Of a stretch of 5,173 bases of DNA, positions 1 to 5,173 are shown piece by piece. How positions within the stretch are numbered: the first letter of the stretch is position 1; the number at the start of each line of letters is the position of its first letter. This DNA comes from Ignavibacteriales bacterium. Lineage in GTDB: Bacteria > Bacteroidota > Ignavibacteria > Ignavibacteriales > Melioribacteraceae. The stretch covers positions 1 through 5,173 of the forward strand of contig JAGVBL010000199.1 of the NCBI GenBank assembly GCA_020059785.1, in the 5' to 3' direction. The position numbers and the translations under genes were made by a program. The notes under the pieces are model-generated. The model had not been told where the DNA came from, searched no databases, and was given only the letters and a program-made list of their open reading frames with translations.

Positions 1-1
1 C

Positions 2-847
2 CTTGATAATCTTCTAACGGGTCGGCTCGAAAATATTGAACATCTATTTGGAAATGAAAACTTTCAGTTTGTTAAATTAGATGTAACCAATTTTATTCAC
101 GTCCCTTCATCGGTTGATTATGTTCTACACTTTGCCTCCCCGGCTAGCCCGATTGACTACCTTAAACTTCCTATTCAGACTCTTAAAGTAGGATCGCTCG
201 GTACTCATAAAGCTCTTGGACTTGCAAAGGAGAAAAAAGCACGCTTTCTTCTTGCTTCAACTTCCGAAGTATATGGCGACCCTATGATTCATCCTCAAAA
301 GGAGGATTACTGGGGTAATGTTAATCCCGTTGGGCCGCGCGGTGTTTATGACGAAGCAAAAAGATTTGCTGAAGCTATTACTATGGCTTATAACCGCTAT
401 CATAACCTCGATACCCGCATTGTCAGAATATTTAATACTTACGGTCCAAGAATGAGGCTTGATGACGGTAGAGCACTTCCAACTTTCTTTTCACAAGCAC
501 TGCGAGGTCAAGATATTACGGTATATGGAAACGGAAAACAGACAAGAAGCTTCTGCTTTGTAAGTGATTTGATTGATGGAATCTTCAAACTTCTTATGTC
601 GGGTGAAGTCCTGCCGGTTAATATCGGTAACCCTGAAGAAATTACTATTGAAGACTTTGCAAAAGAAGTAATAGAACTTACTAAATCTAAAAGTAAAATT
701 ATTTATAAAGATTTACCCGTTGATGACCCGCAGGTCCGCCAGCCCGATATCTCGAAAGCTAAAATGATTCTTAATTGGTCACCCGAAGTAAAAAGGGAAG
801 TGGGCTTAAAAATTACTCTGGATTATTTCAAAAAAATGATCAATTAG
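2..847 (+). CDS. UDP-glucuronate decarboxylase-like SDR enzyme, 5'-truncated by window edge
   Basis: The frame is open from base 2, so the ATG at 284 is internal and the gene begins outside the window. About 281 residues are visible. The family is usually about 310-320 residues, so roughly 30-35 are missing, including the N-terminal Gly-rich NAD-binding loop. The visible part starts at the LDNLLTG segment that follows strand 2 of the Rossmann fold. Next come HFASPASPIDY (about 47-57), the catalytic-loop motif ASTSEVYGD (85-93, with the Ser/Thr and Glu typical of decarboxylases), the YDEAK Tyr/Lys pair (Y116, K120), RIFNTYGPRM (142-151), GNGKQTRSFCFVSDL (176-190) and RQPDI (246-250). Known family role: cytosolic NAD-dependent conversion of UDP-glucuronate to UDP-xylose, feeding cell-surface polysaccharide synthesis. 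The ASPASP, YWGNVNP and STSEVYGDP motifs favour decarboxylase over dTDP-glucose 4,6-dehydratase, but substrate is inferred. It converges on groEL and shares its terminator. Confidence 0.85.
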   Translation, partial: LDNLLTGRLENIEHLFGNENFQFVKLDVTNFIHVPSSVDYVLHFASPASPIDYLKLPIQTLKVGSLGTHKALGLAKEKKARFLLASTSEVYGDPMIHPQKEDYWGNVNPVGPRGVYDEAKRFAEAITMAYNRYHNLDTRIVRIFNTYGPRMRLDDGRALPTFFSQALRGQDITVYGNGKQTRSFCFVSDLIDGIFKLLMSGEVLPVNIGNPEEITIEDFAKEVIELTKSKSKIIYKDLPVDDPQVRQPDISKAKMILNWSPEVKREVGLKITLDYFKKMIN

Positions 848-865
848 ATTTTTAAAAAATAAGAA

Positions 866-891
866 GTCCCGCATATCGCGGGACCTTTTTT
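866..891. terminator. Bidirectional intrinsic terminator between convergent genes
   Basis: GTCCCGC (866-872) pairs perfectly with GCGGGAC (878-884) around the 5-base loop ATATC. This GC-rich 7-bp stem stands out in AT-rich surroundings. On the plus strand it is followed by CTTTTTT, which fits an intrinsic terminator 19 bases after the sugar-nucleotide gene. On the minus strand the stem is followed by TTCTTATTTTTT, so it can also end the groES-groEL transcript, whose stop codon lies about 40 bases earlier in that direction. Confidence 0.85.
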
Positions 892-923
892 ATACATTAT
901 TCATTGTACATTTTACATTGCTT

Positions 924-2555
924 TTAATACATTCCGTCCATACCGCCGTGTGGCATTGGAGGCATCGGTTTTTCTTCTTCTTTTTTCTCATATACGACTG
1001 CTTCTGTCGTAATTAAAAGGGAAGCAACTGAAGCTGCATTTTCAAGAGCTGTTCTTGCAACTTTAGTAGGATCAATTACTCCGGCTTTAACAAGGTTTTC
1101 ATATTTTTCAGTTGCAGCGTTAAATCCAAAATCATCTTTTCCTTCAAGTACTTTGTTCAATACAACAGCACCTTCTAAACCAGCATTTGCAGAGATTAGT
1201 TTGATTGGTTCTTCAAGTGATTTTTGAATTATCTTAATACCGGTATTCTGATCAACATTTTCACCTTGCAGTTTTGAGAGTGTGGCAATAGCTCTTACGA
1301 AAGCAACACCGCCGCCCGGAATAATTCCTTCTTCAACGGCTGCTCTTGTTGCATGCAGTGCGTCTTCAACACGTGCTTTTTTCTCTTTCATTTCTACTTC
1401 TGTTGCTGCACCAATCTTAAGAACTGCAACACCACCGGATAATTTTGCCAATCTTTCCTGAAGTTTTTCTTTATCGTAATCGGATGTAGTTTTTTCAATC
1501 TGAGCTTTTATTTCGTTGATTCTCTTCTTTATATCATCGGTCTTTCCGTAACCTTCAACAATTGTAGTGTTGTCTTTGTCAACAACAACTTTCTTAGCGC
1601 GACCTAAATAATCTAATGTAGAATTCTCTAATTTGAATCCTCTTTCTTCAGAGATTACTGTTCCATCGGTTAAGACTGCAATATCTTCAAGCATTGCTTT
1701 TCTTCTGTCGCCGAATCCGGGAGCTTTAACAGCACATACTTTTAATGTTCCGCGTAATTTGTTTACCACTAATGTTGCAAGTGCTTCACCTTCTAAGTCT
1801 TCTGCAATAATTACAAGTGAACGCCCGGCTTGTGCAATTTTCTCTAAGATGGGGAGAAGATCTTTCATCGCAGAGATTTTTTTGTCGTGAATTAAAATGT
1901 ATGGATCTTCTAATGTTGCTTCCATTGTCTCAGAATTTGTAACAAAGTAAGGTGAAATGTAACCGCGGTCAAATTGCATACCTTCTACTACCTCCAATGT
2001 AGTATCTGCTGATTTACTCTCTTCAACCGTGATAACTCCGTCCTTACCTACTTTTTCCATAGCGTCAGCAATAAGGTTGCCAATTGCCTTATCGTTGTTT
2101 GCAGAAATGGAGCCTACTTGAGCAATCTCTTCGCGTCCGCCCACTTCTTTCGAAATTGATTTTAAGTACTCAATTACTTTTGTAACCGATAGGTCAATTC
2201 CTCTCTTCAAGTCCATCGGGTTAGCACCGGCTGTAACGTTCTTTAATCCTTCACGGTAAATTGCCTGGGCTAATACAGTTGCTGTGGTTGTTCCGTCACC
2301 GGCAACATCGCTGGTCTTGGAGGCAACTTCGCGAACCATCTGGGCACCCATATTCTCAATCGGATTTTCAAGTTCAATCTCTTTTGCTACGGTAACACCG
2401 TCTTTGGTAACTGTAGGTGCACCGAATTTTTTATCGATAATTACATTACGTCCTTTTGGACCTAATGTTACTTTTACAGCGTTGGCTAATTTATCAACAC
2501 CGTTTTTTAATGCTGTTCTTGCATCACTGCTATACTCAACTATTTTTGCTGCCAT
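924..2555 (-). CDS. groEL: Chaperonin GroEL (Hsp60), complete
   Basis: This is the cytosolic ATP-driven group I chaperonin, which forms double seven-membered rings and folds client proteins inside a cavity capped by GroES. The 543 residues align without gaps to standard GroEL numbering at every key site. These include the TLGPKGRN phosphate loop (30-37), D52, the GDGTTT ATP motif (86-91, with D87), the catalytic D398 in RVEDALHATRAAVEEG, the family signature AAVEEGIIPGGG (405-416) and the nucleotide-contacting D495 in IDP. The equatorial, intermediate and apical domains all look intact. The tail is short: a Lys/Glu-rich stretch, then MPPMPHGGMDGMY, with one GGM rather than the long GGM repeat of E. 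coli. The ATG start is set by an AAGGAG ribosome site 7 bases upstream and by the conserved MAAK N-terminus. It is the second gene of the groES-groEL operon, 32 bases after groES, and is regulated through the CIRCE operator upstream of groES. Confidence 0.99.
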   Translation of the reverse strand: MAAKIVEYSSDARTALKNGVDKLANAVKVTLGPKGRNVIIDKKFGAPTVTKDGVTVAKEIELENPIENMGAQMVREVASKTSDVAGDGTTTATVLAQAIYREGLKNVTAGANPMDLKRGIDLSVTKVIEYLKSISKEVGGREEIAQVGSISANNDKAIGNLIADAMEKVGKDGVITVEESKSADTTLEVVEGMQFDRGYISPYFVTNSETMEATLEDPYILIHDKKISAMKDLLPILEKIAQAGRSLVIIAEDLEGEALATLVVNKLRGTLKVCAVKAPGFGDRRKAMLEDIAVLTDGTVISEERGFKLENSTLDYLGRAKKVVVDKDNTTIVEGYGKTDDIKKRINEIKAQIEKTTSDYDKEKLQERLAKLSGGVAVLKIGAATEVEMKEKKARVEDALHATRAAVEEGIIPGGGVAFVRAIATLSKLQGENVDQNTGIKIIQKSLEEPIKLISANAGLEGAVVLNKVLEGKDDFGFNAATEKYENLVKAGVIDPTKVARTALENAASVASLLITTEAVVYEKKEEEKPMPPMPHGGMDGMY

Positions 2556-2562
2556 ATTAATT

Positions 2563-2568
2563 CTCCTT
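2563..2568 (-). promoter_or_regulatory. groEL ribosome binding site
   Basis: Read on the minus strand, AAGGAG lies 7 bases before the groEL ATG, within the 32-base groES-groEL gap. It fixes the start codon and shows that groEL has its own Shine-Dalgarno site rather than relying on translational coupling by overlap. Confidence 0.85.
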
Positions 2569-2587
2569 ATATTTTATCAAACTTAGG

Positions 2588-2884
2588 TTACTTTACAATA
2601 CCGTAAATGTCGCTTTCGCGCATAATTAAATATTCTTCACCTTCAATCTTTACTTCAGTTCCGGAATATTTTCCGTATAAAACAGTATCACCAACTTTTA
2701 CAGTTAGCTTAATAAGTTTCCCGTCTTCAGTAGTTTTACCTTCACCAACTGCAACTATGGTTCCTTCAATTGGTTTTTCTTTTGCTGTATCTGGTAATAT
2801 AATACCGCCTTTTGTTGTTTCTTCAGCTTCTTTTGGTTTTATAATTACTCGATCCTGTAACGGTTGGATTTTGAATTGAGCCAT
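2588..2884 (-). CDS. groES: Co-chaperonin GroES (Hsp10), complete
   Basis: GroES forms the heptameric lid that binds the apical domains of GroEL and closes the folding chamber in the cytosol. The protein has 98 residues, close to the family's usual 95-100. It opens with the hallmark PLQDRVIIK (8-16). The flexible mobile loop follows (about 17-38), containing KGGIILPDTAKEKP, whose hydrophobic triad IIL (28-30) is the part that inserts into GroEL. The beta-barrel core continues with EGTIVAVGEG and VGDTVLYGKYSGTEV, and the protein ends in EEYLIMRESDIYGIV. The start is supported by AGGAGGT four bases upstream and by the MAQFKIQPL N-terminus typical of the family. It is first in the operon, about 46 bases downstream of the predicted transcription start, and is controlled by the overlapping CIRCE operator. 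Nothing appears broken or unusual. Confidence 0.99.
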   Translation of the reverse strand: MAQFKIQPLQDRVIIKPKEAEETTKGGIILPDTAKEKPIEGTIVAVGEGKTTEDGKLIKLTVKVGDTVLYGKYSGTEVKIEGEEYLIMRESDIYGIVK

Positions 2885-2888
2885 TTTT

Positions 2889-2895
2889 ACCTCCT
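2889..2895 (-). promoter_or_regulatory. groES ribosome binding site
   Basis: Read on the minus strand, AGGAGGT is followed by four A residues and then the groES ATG. It is a near-perfect anti-SD match with slightly tight spacing. Such a strong site fits a very highly translated chaperone gene. Confidence 0.88.
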
Positions 2896-2912
2896 GATTA
2901 TTTAATTTATGG

Positions 2913-2939
2913 TTAGCACTCTATAAAATCGAGTGCTAA
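2913..2939 (-). promoter_or_regulatory. CIRCE operator (HrcA binding site)
   Basis: The inverted repeat TTAGCACTC (2913-2921), 9-base spacer, GAGTGCTAA (2931-2939) matches the CIRCE consensus at all 18 arm positions. CIRCE is the known operator of the heat-shock repressor HrcA, which GroEL itself helps keep active, giving feedback control of the operon. The hrcA gene is not in this window. The upstream arm overlaps the -10 box by two bases, and the predicted transcription start falls at or just inside that arm. Bound HrcA should therefore block polymerase directly. Most of the element is also transcribed, so it lies in the 5' leader of the mRNA. Confidence 0.97.
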
Positions 2940-2966
2940 TATAATATGCAGATTGTTTTTTGTCAA
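2938..2966 (-). promoter_or_regulatory. Sigma70-type promoter of the groES-groEL operon
   Basis: On the minus strand, a perfect -35 box TTGACA (2961-2966) and a -10 box TATATT (2938-2943) are separated by an optimal 17 bases. The predicted start of transcription is about 2930-2932, giving a leader of about 46 bases before groES. The box sequences are of the classical housekeeping type rather than the TTTG/TAnnTTTG type of Bacteroides and relatives. Overlap with CIRCE indicates repression rather than an alternative heat-shock sigma factor. Confidence 0.88.
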
Positions 2967-3070
2967 TATTCTCTTTTTTTCATTTTTTTCAATGTATTTG
3001 CACTGAATGAATTTTTCCGGTGTGAATTACTTAACTCACCTTGCGCAAAAAAGTATTCTATTAATTGATT

Positions 3071-3334
3071 TCAAAACTTCATAGCAAAGCAAGCCTTCAT
3101 ATTTTCTAGTTCATTAAAGGCAGTGCGATTTGCAGAAATATAAAGTTTAGACCTAAGAGCTGTCTGATTAAGCTTGGCTCTAATGCTCAAATATTCCAAC
3201 TTGAAAAAAGAATTTATTGAGGCAAAGATGTGATTACTGTGTGTTCTTACTCTTTTAGTCGGAGATTTGCACAATGAAACGTGCTGCTTTAATGATTTGT
3301 GATATTTATTTTTGTCTTGAGAAGTTTTTTGAAC
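3071..3334 (-). pseudogene. Transposase C-terminal remnant (IS4-like DDE family)
   Basis: On the minus strand the frame is open from after an in-frame TAA (3335-3337) to the TGA at 3071-3073. It encodes about 87 residues with no convincing start; a TTG at 3274 is the only candidate near the middle. The segment with motifs YHKSLKQ, CKSPTKRVRTHSNHIFAS, FKLEYLSIRAKLN, ALRSKLYISANRTAF and NELENMKA resembles, from my knowledge of the family, the extreme C-terminus of IS4-like DDE transposases. Those normally read close to EEYHKSLKxNxxLxKSPTK, followed by SNHxFxSIxAxFKLE. Such transposases are usually about 350-400 residues, so three quarters are missing. The family's catalytic Glu, expected seven residues before the Lys of YHKSLK, appears to be Asn here. 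It is therefore a dead fragment of an insertion sequence. The exact IS family is uncertain. A short unrelated ORF is possible but unlikely given the motif match. Confidence 0.7.
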
Positions 3335-3565
3335 TTATGACTAAGGATAAAATCTCGGGGGAGAGCCCTTTTCTCTTGACAAGTAACCTTTAATAATGAG
3401 TAACCTTTAATATGCTATTCTTTCATAATTATTTTTTTGAGCTGAGCCGTGATCATCCATCTAAAGTGCAATCAGTACAAAAATTCTCCTTCTCATAACT
3501 GATAACCGATAAACCCGCACGCCACCAGCTAATCACAAACCAACAATCAATAATCACTACAACGC
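3335..3565. other. Gene-free AT-rich spacer between helicase gene and transposase remnant
   Basis: I find no credible gene here on either strand. It contains a short tandem repeat (3382-3412), an orphan Shine-Dalgarno-like AAGGAG on the minus strand (3486-3491) with no suitable start codon after it, and an AACTGATA/ACCGATAA near-repeat around 3496-3511. It follows the helicase stop codon, yet no strong terminator hairpin is visible. With the pseudogene, it completes a stretch of about 600 bases without an intact gene between groES and the helicase. Confidence 0.6.
3382..3412. repeat. Two-copy 14-base direct repeat, 17-base period
   Basis: AGTAACCTTTAATA occurs at 3382-3395 and again, identical, at 3399-3412, separated by three bases. 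It lies just upstream (in the minus-strand sense) of the transposase remnant. It may be a slippage duplication or debris from the insertion event. No protein-binding role can be argued from two copies alone. Confidence 0.75.
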
Positions 3566-5173
3566 TTACTCTTCCAGCAGCCACTGGTCAGCAAATTCTT
3601 CAGAAATGTTCTCAATAAACCGTGAAGGTTTAGCAAAAGTAATTCCGTTATGCCGGTCGAATATGTGCATAGGGTAACAGACAAATAGATTCTGCTTGGC
3701 GCGAGTAGAGGCAACATACATCAGGCGGCGTTCTTCCTCAAGATTCTCAAATTTTTCGAACGATTGTGTGGAAGGGAAGAATCCATCAACGGCATGTATT
3801 ATAAATACGGAATGCCATTCCAGTCCTTTTGCCGAGTGGATTGTAGAGAGTGTTAGAAACTCCCGCTCTTTATCTGTAGCATCAATATCAATAACACTGT
3901 CTTGTGGGGGATCGAGCGCCATATCAGAAAGAAGACTATCGAGAGATCTATAATTCTCACTTATATTCAAAAAAATATCCAAATCTTTTTTACGCTTATT
4001 CCAATCGTCGTATTTATCTCTAAAGATCGGCTCATAATAGTTCAACGCCACTTCAGCTTTATCAGCCGGTATCTGATTTTTAGTGTGAAGTTCATGAAGC
4101 AGCAAGAATAAATTGAAAATTCTGTCGTTATATTTTTTACTTACCGCAGTTTCAGGATTCGACTTAATTGATAATTTACCGGCGGCAATTTCATCCATTA
4201 TTAACTGAGCTTTCTTTGGACCAATTCCTTCGTGTAATAATAATACACGATACCAGCTTACATAATCAGATGGATTTTGCGCAATGCGTAAGAATGCAAG
4301 TAAGTCTTTTACATGAGCTGTTTCAATAAACTTCATTCCACCGAATTTAACATAAGGAATGTTGGCTTTGTTCAATTCAATTTCGAGATCGAATGAATGG
4401 AATGAAGATCTGAATAACACTGCAATATCACTTAGCAGAACACCTTCTTCCCTAAGCTCAAGAACTTTTTCAACAATAAACCGTGATTGCATATTTTCAT
4501 TGGCAGCATTAATAATACCCGGTAATTCACCACCGGTTTTTCTTGTGAAAAGATGTTTCGGATATTTTTCGAATGCGAACTCAATAATCCGATTGGAGAA
4601 ATTCAGAATTTCCTGAGTGCTTCTGTAATTCTCCTCAAGCTTAATAAGCTTTACATCTTTGAACAGCTTCGGGAATTCCATAATGTTTTTGAAATTAGCT
4701 CCGCGGAACGAATAGATTGATTGTGAATCGTCGCCAACAACCATAATGTTCTGATTAATTTGACCGAGACCCTGAATTACTTCCGCCTGAAGTTTATTTG
4801 TATCCTGGTATTCATCAACCATAGTGTATTTAATAGTATTAAGAAAAGATTTTGCAGCGGGGGAGAACTCCATTAGAAAATCCCGTAAGTAAACTAATAG
4901 ATCATCATAATCGAGTAAATTGTTCTGACGCTTATAAGAAGTATAAACTTTCTGTATCTGTAAAAATTTATCTATGTACTCGGCAAAGTGAGGGTATTCC
5001 TCCTCGAGGATTAATTCCACAGCTCTTCCTGTATTAACACCAAGACTAAGCACTTTGAAGATAGTTTGTTTGTTAGGAAATCTTTTTTTGTGCTGGGAAA
5101 GATTTAACTGTCCACGTATAAGGTTGATAACATCCTCGCTGTCGCTCTGATCGAGAATTGAGAAACCATTATC
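3566..5173 (-). CDS. UvrD/PcrA-like superfamily 1 DNA helicase, N-terminus cut by window edge
   Basis: The frame stays open to the right edge, so the GTG at 5053 is internal and the true start lies outside. About 535 residues are visible, and roughly the first 100-120 are missing, including the Q motif and Walker A. Numbered from the edge, the visible motifs are LLDYDDLL (about 86-93), Walker B DEYQDTN (120-126), motif III GDDSQSIYSFRG (147-158), motif IV ENYRST (181-186), a GGMKFIETAHVKDLLAFLR segment (about 278-296), a GIGPKKA helix-hairpin-like turn in domain 2B (about 317-323), motif V STIHSAKGLEWHSV (443-456) and motif VI RRLMYVASTRAK (482-493). Known role: ATP-driven 3'-5' strand separation in repair, replication restart or recombination. 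All visible catalytic motifs look intact. The protein ends about 40 residues after motif VI, so it lacks the long C-terminal extension of E. coli UvrD and PcrA. UvrD, PcrA and Rep-type orthology cannot be separated here. RecB/AddA is unlikely because no nuclease domain follows. Confidence 0.93.
   Translation of the reverse strand, partial: DNGFSILDQSDSEDVINLIRGQLNLSQHKKRFPNKQTIFKVLSLGVNTGRAVELILEEEYPHFAEYIDKFLQIQKVYTSYKRQNNLLDYDDLLVYLRDFLMEFSPAAKSFLNTIKYTMVDEYQDTNKLQAEVIQGLGQINQNIMVVGDDSQSIYSFRGANFKNIMEFPKLFKDVKLIKLEENYRSTQEILNFSNRIIEFAFEKYPKHLFTRKTGGELPGIINAANENMQSRFIVEKVLELREEGVLLSDIAVLFRSSFHSFDLEIELNKANIPYVKFGGMKFIETAHVKDLLAFLRIAQNPSDYVSWYRVLLLHEGIGPKKAQLIMDEIAAGKLSIKSNPETAVSKKYNDRIFNLFLLLHELHTKNQIPADKAEVALNYYEPIFRDKYDDWNKRKKDLDIFLNISENYRSLDSLLSDMALDPPQDSVIDIDATDKEREFLTLSTIHSAKGLEWHSVFIIHAVDGFFPSTQSFEKFENLEEERRLMYVASTRAKQNLFVCYPMHIFDRHNGITFAKPSRFIENISEEFADQWLLEE

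Noticed and set aside
1633..1890. Plus-strand frame of 85 residues inside groEL
   Set aside because: It lies antisense to a strongly conserved groEL coding region, has no ribosome site or recognisable motif, and is a shadow frame.
2284..2586. Plus-strand frame of 100 residues opposite the groEL start
   Set aside because: It is an antisense shadow of groEL codons with low-complexity Ser/Thr/Phe composition and no supported start.
2607..2879. Plus-strand frame of 90 residues opposite groES
   Set aside because: It is the antisense shadow of groES, with no independent signals.
3352..3380. Possible GGGG/CCC hairpin followed by TTTT
   Set aside because: The best stem is only 3-4 base pairs with alternative weak pairings, too unstable to call a terminator.
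3486..3491. Minus-strand AAGGAG suggesting a small gene start
   Set aside because: The nearest ATG is about 25 bases downstream and opens a frame of only about 17 codons, so spacing and length do not support a gene.
3496..3511. AACTGATA/ACCGATAA as the start of a repeat array or CRISPR
   Set aside because: There are only two imperfect 8-base units with no spacers or further copies, which is background-level similarity.
3696..5037. Several plus-strand frames of 61-85 residues opposite the helicase gene
   Set aside because: All are antisense to conserved helicase motifs and have no family resemblance or ribosome sites of their own.

Overview
This AT-rich bacterial window holds two protein genes cut off by its edges, an intact groES-groEL operon, and a fragment of a dead transposase. 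The organism is probably a member of the Bacteroidota/Chlorobiota/Ignavibacteriota group. I infer this from the GroEL sequence style, with its short GGM-type tail, and from the style of the helicase and the sugar-nucleotide enzyme. Strong Shine-Dalgarno sites and a classical TTGACA/TATATT promoter fit Ignavibacteria-like lineages better than typical Bacteroidia. The lineage call is tentative.

Layout. Positions 2-847 (+) carry the C-terminal ~281 residues of a UDP-glucuronate decarboxylase-like short-chain dehydrogenase, reading in from the left edge. It converges on groEL (924-2555, -), and a hairpin at 866-891 with T-runs on both sides can terminate both. groES (2588-2884, -) lies 32 bases upstream of groEL. 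The operon is driven by a sigma70-type promoter (2938-2966) overlapped by a perfect CIRCE operator (2913-2939), the binding site of the HrcA repressor. Positions 2967-3565 hold no intact gene, only a decayed transposase C-terminus (about 3071-3334, -), a 17-base-period tandem repeat and unremarkable AT-rich spacer. Positions 3566-5173 (-) carry a UvrD/PcrA-type DNA helicase that lacks its N-terminus because it runs off the right edge.

How the parts work together. GroES and GroEL form one chaperonin machine and are co-transcribed under HrcA/CIRCE heat-shock control. The sugar enzyme and the helicase are independent neighbours with no evident functional link to it. I see no new multi-gene system here. 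The points most worth a second look are the overlap of promoter and operator, and the transposase scar between the helicase gene and the chaperonin operon.
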